Below, in pieces: positions 1 through 8,800 of a DNA stretch of 64,000 nt (position 1 is its first letter; each line of letters opens with the position of its first letter). The position numbers and the translations under genes were made by a program. The stretch comes from Streptomyces sp. CB01249 (GTDB taxonomy: Bacteria; Actinomycetota; Actinomycetes; Streptomycetales; Streptomycetaceae), in NCBI RefSeq assembly GCF_001905735.1, contig NZ_LISW01000010.1:1-64000 (forward strand), in the 5' to 3' direction. The notes under the pieces are model-generated. The model did no database searches. It was not told the DNA's origin and was given only the letters and a program-made list of their open reading frames with translations.

Positions 1-181
1 ACAAAACCGAGAGATCGCAGTGGGAGGCATCCCACAAGCTGGCACTTCCCACAACTCGCGTAGGTCGGAGTCCAAGTGGCGGGGTGCTTCACCTGCGGGC
101 CGGGACTTTGGCTGTGCCAGTCGAGCTGGTGCCGCTACAGCCGGGTCTACACATTCCGGGTTAGCGCCCGCTGCCCGACTT

Positions 182-388
182 CTACTTGCCGCAGTATCGG
201 CAAACCTGGGCAGTGGGGCCTAGATCAACCTTGGTGATACCGAAGTCTCTCCTGGACTCCCTGACGATCCTGTCCTTGGCCATCAGGTCGCCCTCGATGT
301 ACCTGTTGATGACCAGGATGAATTCGTTCCGTTGGGCGGGATTGAGCGCGTCGAAACCGAGCAAAAGTTCGGCTACCTTGCTGTCCAT
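182..388 (-). CDS. Small hypothetical protein with C-terminal CxxC
   Basis: A 68-residue protein with a well-placed AAGGA-type ribosome binding site before its ATG. It is mostly helical and charged and ends in a CRYCGK tail, so one CxxC pair sits at the very C-terminus. It starts 23 nt after the stop of the neighbouring CxxCx(11)CxxC gene, so the two are probably co-transcribed. That neighbour also ends in a CxxCG-K/F tail, which suggests a related zinc-knuckle motif. I do not recognise the family; a role in a mobile or defence module is only inferred from the neighbour. Confidence 0.6.
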   Translation of the reverse strand: MDSKVAELLLGFDALNPAQRNEFILVINRYIEGDLMAKDRIVRESRRDFGITKVDLGPTAQVCRYCGK

Positions 389-411
389 TCGGTGCTTTCC
401 TTAACTAATTG

Positions 412-978
412 TCAGAACTTGCCGCAAACGCCGCAGCCAGAGGGATCCATGGTGGTGGGAACCTGGCTGCAAGCTACGCACGGGCGCTGGTACTGCCGGA
501 GCGCGGCCCGCATACCCCGTCGTCGTTCCTTCTCCGTCACAGCCTTCTCGTTGTCCATGGCTCGCCGGGCATGGTCCTCCACCTCAAGCATGTTGAACTG
601 AGCCTGCATTGCTTGTATGGCAGGAGGGTTTGCAGCGAGTGTGGTAAACCGTCTGGCCAACGATTCGTTGGCGGTGTTCGAAGCCGAGGAGTAGGACAGC
701 TCCCCTGGCCACTGTTTGATCAGGGCCCATAGACTCACGGCCATCTGCGCCACCCCAACCACAGCCGCCACAGCGATGCCGACACTCCAGAGGTCCGCCT
801 GGCCGAATGTTCCCGCCAGCCCGCCGACAAGCACCGGAACTACGAGTCCGACGTAGGACAGTGCATCGTTCTTGCGTTTCAGCGCGACGGCGCGCCTTTG
901 GAAAATGTGGGCAGTCCCGTAAGCGTGCAGGGCCGCTTCCCAGCACTTCTGCTGGAGATCGGTGATGCTCGCCGCCAT
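412..978 (-). CDS. Mobilome CxxCx(11)CxxC protein, SLATT-like two-TM protein
   Basis: A 188-residue protein with a good AGAGGTGA ribosome binding site. It has an N-terminal helix, two adjacent hydrophobic segments at roughly residues 42-60 and 65-88, a charged helical middle, and a C-terminal zinc ribbon in which CVAC and CGVC are separated by exactly 11 residues. That spacing matches the actinobacterial family named mobilome CxxCx(11)CxxC protein. The two-helix membrane hairpin resembles SLATT effector domains, which are membrane-acting partners in nucleotide-signalling defence systems; this resemblance is inference. No nucleotidyltransferase gene is seen nearby. First gene of a pair with the 68-residue CxxC protein. 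Confidence 0.7.
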   Translation of the reverse strand: MAASITDLQQKCWEAALHAYGTAHIFQRRAVALKRKNDALSYVGLVVPVLVGGLAGTFGQADLWSVGIAVAAVVGVAQMAVSLWALIKQWPGELSYSSASNTANESLARRFTTLAANPPAIQAMQAQFNMLEVEDHARRAMDNEKAVTEKERRRGMRAALRQYQRPCVACSQVPTTMDPSGCGVCGKF

Positions 979-1079
979 ACGTCACCTCTTCTGCTGATGT
1001 CTCGCCCCCAGCAGGAGACGGATATCGAGCAGTCTATGAGCTGCCTCAGCCACCCCATGCCGACGGTCACGAGACCTCA

Positions 1080-1157
1080 ATGGAGGAACCGCACTGGGGC
1101 CGCAACAGCGAGGGCCGGCCGATCGCGTGGGTGGGCAGCGCGCCTGACGACTGGTGA
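1080..1157 (+). pseudogene. Short coding remnant (25 codons)
   Basis: ATG to TGA encodes a peptide of 25 residues ending in PIAWVGSAPDDW. The frame also stays open upstream of the ATG without a clear start or ribosome binding site. A terminator-like hairpin follows 9 nt after the stop. I read it as the 3' end of a lost gene, but a genuine micro-ORF cannot be excluded. Confidence 0.25.
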
Positions 1158-1166
1158 GCGGCGGCA

Positions 1167-1196
1167 GGACCCCGAACACACGGGCGCCCGGGGTCC
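1167..1196 (+). terminator. Hairpin after the 1080-1157 remnant
   Basis: GGACCCCG (1167-1174) pairs perfectly with CGGGGTCC (1189-1196) around a 14-nt loop. No U tract follows, as is usual for high-GC actinomycetes. Confidence 0.45.
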
Positions 1197-1334
1197 TTCG
1201 CTGTCAGGGGCCAGGGGCACCGAACCCAGGCCCTACACACACTGGGTGCGATGCCCGAAGGTTCTAAGCTGCGACATCACACTGGTGTGCGTGTAAGGCC
1301 TGGGATTCTGGACCGCCTGCTGGGTGTAGGGCGG

Positions 1335-1754
1335 TCAGACGGCGGACGCTATGACTCCCAGCCCTGTGAGCGCGTGGCGGAGATCGTTGTTGAGCCGGTC
1401 CATCCGGATGTCTCCATCAGGGGTGAGAATGTGCGGCTGGTGAGCTCCCATGTCGGCCAGCAAGTCTGATGCGAGAGCGCAAGCTACGCCAACAGCTTCC
1501 CGTTTGTCGGTGACGAGAGCTGTCAGGTCCGCCGTCACCTCTGCAGGAACTGCGGGGAACGGTAGCGCAGGGGCGCGCTGGAAGTAGCTGTCGGTCACAA
1601 TCAGCCAGACGAGTTTGTCACTGCCGTCGTAGCGGTGCAGTGCGGCCGACAGCATCAGGTCACCGGCTGCTCCGGTCTCGGCGGCCCAGGCCGCGGCTGC
1701 TTGGACCAGCGTCACGACGTCGAGTTCGAAGCTGCGCTGGGACGGCAGCCTCAC
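1335..1754 (-). pseudogene. Hypothetical protein, probably 5'-truncated
   Basis: From a GTG at 1754 the frame encodes about 139 residues with normal amino-acid composition (for example LVWLIVTDSYFQRAP and PHILTPDGDIRMDRLNNDLR). The frame stays open upstream to 1964, but that part is Cys/Arg/His-rich and overlaps a perfect terminator hairpin at 1791-1823, so it is unlikely to be coding. No good ribosome binding site precedes the GTG. I think the 5' end was lost. The family is not recognised. Confidence 0.35.
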
Positions 1755-1790
1755 ACACCATAGCCAACAGCACCTAGGAACATCCGTATG

Positions 1791-1823
1791 GTCGGACCGG
1801 CGATCACTCCTCGCCGGTCCGAC
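1791..1823. terminator. Perfect 13-bp hairpin
   Basis: GTCGGACCGGCGA (1791-1803) pairs perfectly with 1811-1823 around a 7-nt loop. It lies directly downstream of the minus-strand 85-residue gene ending at 1883, so it most likely terminates that transcript. Confidence 0.65.
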
Positions 1824-1882
1824 ATCCTCATTCGCCCAGTGTGGCGGCGGGCACCGACAAGCCGGTGAAAAGCGGCAGTAAA

Positions 1883-2140
1883 TCAGGCGTGCCCGGTCGC
1901 CTTGGCTGGCCCGAAGAAGTCCCTCCACAGGCCCCTGACCGCCGCGATGATGTCGCGAGCACACCGGTAGGCGGCCTCGGCCTCCTGGGAAGTCCTGAGC
2001 GCTCCCCGAACCGTCTTCGTGGTCTTGTCGCCGAACTGGGCCCCACTCTCGAGCAGATTAAGCAGGACACTCCAATTCGAGGCGCGAGCCTTGCCAGCCC
2101 TCGTCTGATCGGTGGTACGGCGGGCACGGTTCTGGGCCAT
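1883..2140 (-). CDS. Small basic hypothetical protein
   Basis: An 85-residue protein beginning MAQNRARRTTDQ. I chose the ATG at 2140 because AAGGAG lies 6 nt upstream; the frame's more upstream start has no such site. The N-terminus is Arg/Lys-rich and the rest is predicted helical (LLNLLESGAQFGDKTT, AAYRCARDIIAAV). There are no membrane segments or recognised motifs. It is a single-gene unit followed by the 1791-1823 hairpin. Confidence 0.55.
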   Translation of the reverse strand: MAQNRARRTTDQTRAGKARASNWSVLLNLLESGAQFGDKTTKTVRGALRTSQEAEAAYRCARDIIAAVRGLWRDFFGPAKATGHA

Positions 2141-2347
2141 GGTCGACTCCTTGTTTTGGGGGTGTAGTGGTCGGCTGCCAGTCATAACTCATGGCGCTGG
2201 CGATCGGCCAAGAACCGACAGAAGACCACCCCCACCAGTGAACGGGCGCTCTTCGGGCCTCGGCAGGGCGAGCGGAATCCTGATCATGAGCCGTTGGCCT
2301 TGGGAAACGTGGTGAACACCAACCGGCATGCTGACAGGATCGTGAGC

Positions 2348-3313
2348 ATGCTCATCACCCCGAGGCCCGGCGCTCACTCCCAGAACATCCGCGACGCGCT
2401 CAGCAGCGCTCACCTCGCAGCAGACAACCTCCGCAGTGCGCACAACACCAGCGCCTACCGCCGGCTCCTGCAGTACCTGGAGTGGGCCACGGATACCTCG
2501 GGCACCCTGCGGCACCAGATAAGCGACGGGGACATCAGCCGTCTGATCCTGACCCGGCGGTACGAAGCGCTCCTCGGTAGCTGCGGCACCCTCGCTGGGA
2601 GCTCCCAAGAGCGTCTCGTGAACGGTCTGGTGAACCTCGAGCTCGCTGAGCGCGTCGCCGATCTCGGCGCCACCGTACAAGCCTTGGACGACTGGTTGCG
2701 CCACTGGTTCGGCCAAGAGGTCTTCGTGGTCGCCGACTCCAGCTTCTACTGCCACAATCCAGAAAAGCTTGAGGACATCGACCTCCACACCATCCTCGAC
2801 CTGCGTCCCGACAACAACGTCCGGCTGCTGTTCCCCATCGCAGTCGTAGACGAACTCGATGGGCTCAAGGAGACGAGCAAGCAGCATGGCCGCTGGCGGG
2901 CCACTCACACGCTCGGCCTTCTGGACGGGCTACTGAACGGTTCAACGTCTGGGGTCTGGCACAGAGCGGCAACGTTCCAGGATGAGAGCGGGCTTCCGAA
3001 CGTCCGAGGTGACGTGCACGTCGAGATCGTCCTCGACCCGCCCGGGCACGTGCGGCTCCCGATCGCGGACGACGAAATCATCGACCGGGCCGTGCACATT
3101 CAGGCGTTGGCGAACCGGAACGTACATCTGCTGACCTGTGACACCGGTCAGCACACTCGCGGCCGGGCCGCCGGCTTGAAAGTCACCAAGGTCCCCACGA
3201 AGGACCCGGGACCGGAGCCGGACAGGGAAAGCGCGGGTAGGCCCGCGAACGGTACACGCGCGAAGCGTCGCGAGCGCCAGACCGCCGCAGCCATAGGCGA
3301 CCGCGAGAGCTGA
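2348..3313 (+). CDS. PIN-domain protein
   Basis: A 321-residue protein. I prefer the ATG at 2348 with an AGGA upstream; a TTG at 2294 in frame would add 18 residues. The first ~130 residues are helical. A PIN-type nuclease fold follows: VVADSSFYCHN gives the first acidic residue, FPIAVVDELDGLKE supplies the second acidic cluster, and ADDEIIDRAVHIQALANRNVHLLTCDTG supplies the third and fourth acids on the usual strand-helix-strand. PIN proteins are Mg2+-dependent RNases. The N-terminal extension and the missing small antitoxin partner argue against a simple VapC toxin. It stands alone between minus-strand genes. Confidence 0.65.
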   Translation: MLITPRPGAHSQNIRDALSSAHLAADNLRSAHNTSAYRRLLQYLEWATDTSGTLRHQISDGDISRLILTRRYEALLGSCGTLAGSSQERLVNGLVNLELAERVADLGATVQALDDWLRHWFGQEVFVVADSSFYCHNPEKLEDIDLHTILDLRPDNNVRLLFPIAVVDELDGLKETSKQHGRWRATHTLGLLDGLLNGSTSGVWHRAATFQDESGLPNVRGDVHVEIVLDPPGHVRLPIADDEIIDRAVHIQALANRNVHLLTCDTGQHTRGRAAGLKVTKVPTKDPGPEPDRESAGRPANGTRAKRRERQTAAAIGDRES

Positions 3314-3320
3314 GCGACAC

Positions 3321-3734
3321 CTATTGTTGGGCTATCGGTGCGGAGGATGTTGGCCAGAACCAAAGCATCGCCTGGGTAGAGCCCGATCCCGGTCGCCATC
3401 GAGACGTCTCGCGGAGGTCCACAGACCCTCGATGGGATGCCAACAGCCCTGCGGCCTGTTCGTAGCCGAACCGCTGGTCGGGAACCATCTCGACAACACG
3501 CTCCCGGCAGCACACACGTCCAACGCAGGAACGGGTGGTGCGCAGGTCACCCACACGTGCCGGTCGGTCCACTCCCGCGGGCACATCCCACTCGACGTCA
3601 GCGTAGACAGACCATAACGGCCAGGACTCTGCGTCCAGGAGCGCCGCGTAAACGACGGCGGCAGAAGCCGATGGGTACGAAGAGGCAGTCAACACAAGGG
3701 ACGACACCCCCGACAAGGATAGGCCGCGTCTCAT
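3321..3734 (-). pseudogene. SRPBCC (polyketide cyclase/START-like) remnant
   Basis: The frame contains the typical start of an SRPBCC ligand-binding protein: SASAAVVYAALLDAESWPLWS, then a beta-rich stretch with VGDLRTTRSCVGRVCCRERVVEM, RFGYEQAAGLLASHRGSVDLRE. After that last motif the family normally continues with a G-T-x-I-x-W strand and a long C-terminal helix. Here the frame breaks into unrelated sequence and stops after about 30 residues. A neighbouring frame keeps some family-like residues, so a frameshift is likely. No clear ribosome binding site precedes the candidate ATG at 3734. Confidence 0.5.
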
Positions 3735-3850
3735 CACGATCGTGCCACCAGCTCCAAGGCTTACCCCGGCCACGAGGCTGTCCGGGTTCGGCCTGCTCGC
3801 CCATCGGGCACGAATGAGCCCAGGCAGGGGCACTGTGCCATCCTGGCGCG

Positions 3851-4234
3851 ATGGCGCATATCCGTGACGTGGTCGTCGACTGCCGCCACCCTGCCTCGCT
3901 CGCCCGGTTCTGGGCCGCCGCGCTGGACGGTTACCAGGTCGCGCCCTACGACGAGCAGGAGCTGGAACGGCTGCGTGGTGAAGGGGTCTTCGATCCCGAG
4001 GACGATCCGAGCGTGCTGGTCGAGGCCGGCGCGGGGGTGCGGCCGCGTTTCTTCTTCCAGCTCGTGCCAGAGGCCAAGACCGTGAAGAACCGGCTTCACC
4101 TCGGCCTGAGCACGGACGACCGGCCCGCCGAGGTGCGGCGCCTGACTGCGCTCGGCGCCCGGGTCACCGGCGAGCACGAGGGATGGACCACCCTGTCCGA
4201 CCCCGAGAACAACGAGTTCTGCGTCTTCGGCTGA
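3851..4234 (+). CDS. VOC/glyoxalase-like domain protein
   Basis: A 127-residue protein covering a single VOC unit of the glyoxalase-like type common in actinomycetes: an N-terminal beta strand (IRDVVVDCRHPASLARFWAAAL), a middle strand (PRFFFQLVPEAKTVKNRLHLGLS) with a candidate metal-site His, and a C-terminal strand ending EGWTTLSDPENNEFCVFG that carries the usual metal-ligand Glu. No obvious ribosome binding site precedes the ATG, so the transcript may be leaderless. Substrate unknown. It converges on the NRPS operon, separated by the hairpin at 4268-4297. Confidence 0.75.
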   Translation: MAHIRDVVVDCRHPASLARFWAAALDGYQVAPYDEQELERLRGEGVFDPEDDPSVLVEAGAGVRPRFFFQLVPEAKTVKNRLHLGLSTDDRPAEVRRLTALGARVTGEHEGWTTLSDPENNEFCVFG

Positions 4235-4267
4235 CCACATGCCGGAGCTGGACAGCCGCGACCGATG

Positions 4268-4297
4268 ACCGCACTCCTCCCCGAGGAGGAGTGCGGT
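4268..4297. terminator. Bidirectional 13-bp terminator hairpin
   Basis: ACCGCACTCCTCC (4268-4280) pairs perfectly with 4285-4297 around a CCGA loop. It sits between the convergent VOC gene and the last gene of the NRPS operon (stop at 4307), so it probably ends both transcripts. Confidence 0.75.
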
Positions 4298-4306
4298 GAC
4301 GAGTGC

Positions 4307-5398
4307 TCAGCTCCGAGTGCAGGCGTGCAGCCAGCCGTTCGGGTCGTCCGCCACGCCGTGGTGCAGGTCCGTCAGGCCCTTGCGTAGTGCCATGGTGACC
4401 TCGCCGGGCGTGCCGTCGCCGATCGTCCAGTCGCCGTCTCGGTCGTGGACCCGGCCGACCGGTGTGACCACGGCGGCGGTGCCGCAGGCGAACACCTCGC
4501 TGATGGTGCCGGAGGCGCACTCCGCACGCCACTGCTCCAGTGAGATCCGCTCCTCGCCGGTGCGGTAGCCGAGCCGGCGGGCCAGTGTGAGCATGGTGTC
4601 ACGGGTGATGCCGGGCAGCAGGGTGCCGGTCAGCTGCGGCGTCACGACCTCGGCGTCCGCGCCCCGGCCGCGGACCAGGAACATGTTCATCCCTCCCATC
4701 TCCTCCAGGTAGCGGCCCTCCAGGGCGTCCAGCCAGACCACCTGCTGGCAGCCTGCCGCCTCGGCCTCGCGCTGGGCCAGGAACGACGGTGCGTAGTTGC
4801 CGGCGACCTTGACGTTGCCGGTGCCTCCGGGGAAGGCGCGGCTGTACTCGTGGCTGACGAGGACCGAGACCGACTCGACGTCCTCGCCGAAGAAGCCGCC
4901 TGCGACGAAGGCCATCAGCAGGAAGCGGTAGGAACGGGATGGCCGCAGCATCAGCGAGGTGTCGGTGCCGAACATCATCGGGCGGATGTAGATGCTGTGC
5001 GACGGGTCGGTGGAGAGGCTGCCCTCGTCCGCGTCGATCAGCTGGTCGATCGCCGCGACGAAGGCCTCGGCCGGCAGTTCCGGCATGGCCAGTCGGCGGC
5101 AGGAGCGCTGGAATCGCAGTGCGTGGTCGCCGGACCGCCAGACGCCCATCGCGCCGTCGGCACGGCGGTGCGCCTTCAGGCCCTCGAAGGCGACCTGGCC
5201 GTAGTGGAGGCCGATCATGCCGGGGTGGATGGAGAGGTTCCGCAGCGGGGTGATCTCCGGTGCGGACCAGCCCTCGCCCTCCGTCCAGTCCATGCTGATC
5301 ATGTGCTCGGTGAACGCTTCGCCGTGGCCGGGGTCGAGCACAACCCGCGACTCGCGGGCGGCGGTGGTCTCGGCGGGGGCGTCGATGCTTATCGTCAT
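4307..5398 (-). CDS. ilvE: Branched-chain amino acid aminotransferase
   Basis: A 363-residue fold-type IV PLP enzyme that interconverts branched-chain 2-oxo acids and amino acids with glutamate as amino donor. The PLP lysine is K197 in GNVKVAGNYAPS, followed by EEMGGMNMFLV and the TISEVFACGTAAVVTPVG region near the C-terminus, all hallmark IlvE segments. Length is normal. AAGGAG precedes the ATG. It is the last gene of the NRPS operon, 46 nt after the SnoaL-like gene. That position suggests it supplies a branched-chain or related amino acid, or recycles one, for the NRPS rather than serving primary metabolism. The exact substrate cannot be read from the sequence. Confidence 0.85.
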   Translation of the reverse strand: MTISIDAPAETTAARESRVVLDPGHGEAFTEHMISMDWTEGEGWSAPEITPLRNLSIHPGMIGLHYGQVAFEGLKAHRRADGAMGVWRSGDHALRFQRSCRRLAMPELPAEAFVAAIDQLIDADEGSLSTDPSHSIYIRPMMFGTDTSLMLRPSRSYRFLLMAFVAGGFFGEDVESVSVLVSHEYSRAFPGGTGNVKVAGNYAPSFLAQREAEAAGCQQVVWLDALEGRYLEEMGGMNMFLVRGRGADAEVVTPQLTGTLLPGITRDTMLTLARRLGYRTGEERISLEQWRAECASGTISEVFACGTAAVVTPVGRVHDRDGDWTIGDGTPGEVTMALRKGLTDLHHGVADDPNGWLHACTRS

Positions 5399-5444
5399 GG
5401 TGGGCTCCTTGTGACGGGGTTTCGGTGGGTGGGCTGGGGCCGGA

Positions 5445-5834
5445 TCAGACGAGGGGCGCGAAGAAGTAGGTGTCGCGGTCGGCGAACAGGTCGTCCGGGC
5501 GGACGGTGAAGCTGTCGGCGAACCGCAGGTCCACCGGGTCGCCGCTGTGCAGCACTCCGTGGAATTCGCCGAAGACGCCGACGAAGGCGCCGTCCGCCAG
5601 CACGTTGGTGAGCGTGTGGTTGCCGGCCCGGATGGTGCGGTCGCGGCCGTAGAAGCCGAGCAGTCCGGCCGGGCCGACCATCGGCGGGTAGCCGGGGCGG
5701 CGGTAGAGCGCGTCCGGGGCGAAGAGCGCGGCCACGCCGTCGGCGTCGCCGCTGTCCACCAGGTCGTAGAAGCGGCGCACCAGGCGGACCGCTGCTTCGG
5801 CGTCGACCGGGAGGAGTTCGGGGTTCGTGGTCAT
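5445..5834 (-). CDS. SnoaL-like/NTF2-fold protein
   Basis: A 129-residue NTF2-fold protein. It opens with a helix (AAVRLVRRFYDLVDSGDADGVAALFAPDALYRRPGYPPMVG), a layout shared by SnoaL cyclases, ketosteroid isomerases and limonene-epoxide hydrolases, and ends with the curved-sheet strands LRFADSFTVRPDDLFADRDTYFF. AGGAGG sits just upstream. It begins 9 nt after the NRPS2 stop, so it is translationally close to the assembly line. In NRPS operons such proteins are seen as small tailoring or cyclising helpers, but the chemistry here is unknown. Confidence 0.75.
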   Translation of the reverse strand: MTTNPELLPVDAEAAVRLVRRFYDLVDSGDADGVAALFAPDALYRRPGYPPMVGPAGLLGFYGRDRTIRAGNHTLTNVLADGAFVGVFGEFHGVLHSGDPVDLRFADSFTVRPDDLFADRDTYFFAPLV

Positions 5835-5843
5835 GGGGACCTC

Positions 5844-8800
5844 CTAGGGGTGTGGGGTGGGGTTCAGCGCGGCGCCGAGCACCCGCGCGATCCTGGCCAG
5901 CGGCTCGGGGCGGGTCATCGCGGCGTGGGCACAGTCGATCTCGTGCAGGTCGAGCCGGCCGCCGAGGTGCGGTAGCCATGCCTGTGGGGCGGGGGTGTCC
6001 GGCGTACGGTCGCGAGTGGCCTGGAAGAACAGCAGGTCGCCGTCGAAGCGGCCCGGTTCGAAGCCGGCGAGCAGGTTGAGGTTGGCGGCGAAGGCCCGGG
6101 GCAGGGCGGCGAGCAGCTCGGGGTCCAGGCCGGCGAGCGGACCGTCGGCGGCGTCGGCCGCGGCGCGGTACTGCGCCGGGGTCGTCGGGCCCGCCTGGTG
6201 GCCGGGCAGGTCGTAGCCGAGGGTGTCGAGCAGGGCGGCCAGGGTTTCGCCGTCCTCCGGATCCCAGTGGCGGGCATGCCCGGCGGCCGGCGGGTAGCCG
6301 TCCAGCACCGCCAGCAGCGACACCTGCTCACCGGCGGCCTGCAACTGCGCCGCCATGGTGTGCGCCACCGCTCCGCCGTAGGACCAGCCGAGCAACCGGT
6401 ACGGACCGTGCGGCTGCACCCGGCGGATTTCGGCCAGGTAGTCCTTCGCCATTTCCTCGACGCTCGCCGGGCCGGATCCGGGCTCGGTGAAACCGCGGGA
6501 CTGAAGGCCGTACAGCGGCTGCTCCGGGCCGAGGTGGGCCAGCAGGCCCGTATACACCCAGCTGATCCCGGCCGCCGGGTGCACGCAGAACAGCGGGGGT
6601 CGGCTGCGGTTGGTGGCGGCGCGCAGCGGCAGCAGCACGGCGAGCGCGTCGGATTCCTCGGGGGTGTCCAGGCGTCGGGCGAGTTCGGCGACCGTGGGCG
6701 TCTCGAACAGGGCCCGCAGACCGAGCCGTACGCCGAGCGCGGAGCGGACCCGGCTGACCAGCCTGGTGGCCAGCAGTGAGTGGCCGCCCAGGGCGAAGAA
6801 GTCGTGGTCGATGCCGACCGACGGCACGGCCAGCACCTGGGCGAAGATCTCGCAGAGGATCCGTTCGCGGTCGGTGCGCGGTTCCCGGACCGCCGTTTCG
6901 GCGCCGGTCCGCTCGGGTGCGGGCAGCGCCGGGCGGTCGAGCTTGCCGTTGGGCGTGAGCGGCAGCGCGTCCAGGGGTACGAAGGCTGCCGGGACCATGT
7001 AGTCGGGGAGCCACTCGGCCGCGTGGCGGCGCAGGTCCGCCGGATCGACGGGGCCCGCCGAAGGGACGACGTAGCCGATCAGGTCCTTGCGTTCGCCCGG
7101 TCCCTGGTGCACTTGCACAGCGGCCTGGCCCACGCCGGGGTGGCGGGTGAGTACCGCTTCGATCTCGCCGAGCTCGATCCGCAGGCCGCGGATCTTGACC
7201 TGGTGGTCGGCCCGGCCACCGTAGACCAGTGCGCCGTCGGGCCGCCGTCGTACCAGGTCGCCGGTGCGGTACATGCGTGCGCCGGGCCCGCCGAAAGGGC
7301 AGGCGACGAAGCGTTCGGCGGTCAGGCCCGGCCGGTGCAGGTAGCCGCGGGCCAGGCCGGGGCCTGCCAGATACAGTTCGCCGGTGGCGCCGACGGGCAC
7401 CGGTGTCAGGTGCTCGTCCAGTACGTAGGCCCGGTTGTTGTCGATGGGCCGGCCGATCTCCGGCAGCGGCGCGCCGGGGGCCGGTTCCGGTGCCACGTCG
7501 GCGGATGTCGCGGTGACGGTGAACTCGGTGGGTCCGTACTGGTTGGACATCCGGAACGGGGTGTCACTGTGCGGTCGGCGGCGCAGTGTGTCGCCGCCGC
7601 ATTGGACCAGCCGCAGTGCGCCGGGTCGGGCCATCAGGTCGTCGAGTGCGGCCTCCAGCCGTGGCGTCGGCATGTAGCAGACGTTGATCCGGGCGTCGGC
7701 GATCCAGGCGGCCAGGGCCTCGGCGTCGTCCAGTAGTCCCGGTTCGGGCAGGCAGATGGTGCCACCGGCCGTGAGCACGGACCAGAGTTCCTGCACCGAG
7801 CCGTCGAAGCCCGCCGTGGCGAGCTGGCTGGCGCGGTCGGCCGGGGTGAGCCGGTAGTCGCGGCGCAGCCAGCCGATCAGGTTGCGCAGGCCGCCGTGTT
7901 CGCAGACCACGCCCTTCGGCCGGCCGGTGGAGCCGGAGGTGTAGATCACGTAGGCCGCGTCGCGCTCGGTCAGGGTGACCGCGGGCGCGGTGGTGGGCCG
8001 GGCCGCGACGGCGGCGCGGGCGGTGTCCAGTCGCAGTACGGTGGCGTCGGTCTTCGGTAGCCGGACCGACAGTCGGCTGTCCGTCACCAGGACGGTGAGC
8101 CCGGCGTCCTCGGCCATGAAGGCGATGCGCTCGGTCGGATGCGTGGCGTCGAGCGGCAGATAGGCGGCGCCGGTCTTGAGTACGGCGAGCAGGGTGGTGA
8201 TCTGGTCGGTCCCGCGGTCCAGGCAGACGCCCACCCGGGTGCCCCGGCCGGCGCCGAGGCCGATCAGGTGGTGGGCCAGCCGGTTGGCGCGGGCGTCGAG
8301 GTCGGCGTAGCCGAGGGTGGTGCCGCCGGACTCCACCGCGGGGGCGTCCGGGGTGGCGCGGGCCTGGGCGGCGACCGCCTGGTGCACCAGCTGTCCGTCG
8401 GCGGAGTCGGTGCCGGCACCGTGCCAGCGGTTGAGCAGCTCCTCGCGTTCGGTGTCGGTGAGCAGCGCCAGGCGGCTGACCGGGTGGCCGGGTTCGGCCA
8501 GTGCCGAGTCCAGCAGCCGCAACAGCTGGTCCAGCAGCCGCCGCACCGAGCCGGGGTCCAGCAGGTCGGTGGCGAAGTCGGCGTTGAGCCGCAGTCCGGC
8601 CGGTGTGCCGTCGGTCCGGCGCTCGCTGATGGCCAGCGTCAGGTCGAACTTCGCCGCGTCGGTGCCCACCGGCACCGGCACGGCGGCCAGCCCGGGGAAC
8701 TCCGGGCCGGATCCGTCGCCGGACTGCTGGGTCAGCAGCATGATCTGGAACAGGGGGTGGCGGGAGAGGCTGCGGCTCGGGTTGAGCTCTTCGACCAGCC

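Larger units (their letters stand above)
979..1334. other. Gap with a possible gene remnant
   Basis: A 356-bp stretch with no convincing full-length gene. It holds a 25-codon plus-strand open frame at 1080-1157 whose C-terminus (PIAWVGSAPDDW) looks like real protein, and an 8-bp G/C hairpin at 1167-1196 just after that stop. The arrangement, a short coding tail followed by a terminator, suggests the end of a deleted gene. Confidence 0.35.

Noticed and set aside
1..181. A tRNA or attachment site at the left edge that would explain the mobile-looking genes
   Set aside because: No cloverleaf or direct-repeat pair could be found, and no integrase is in the window.
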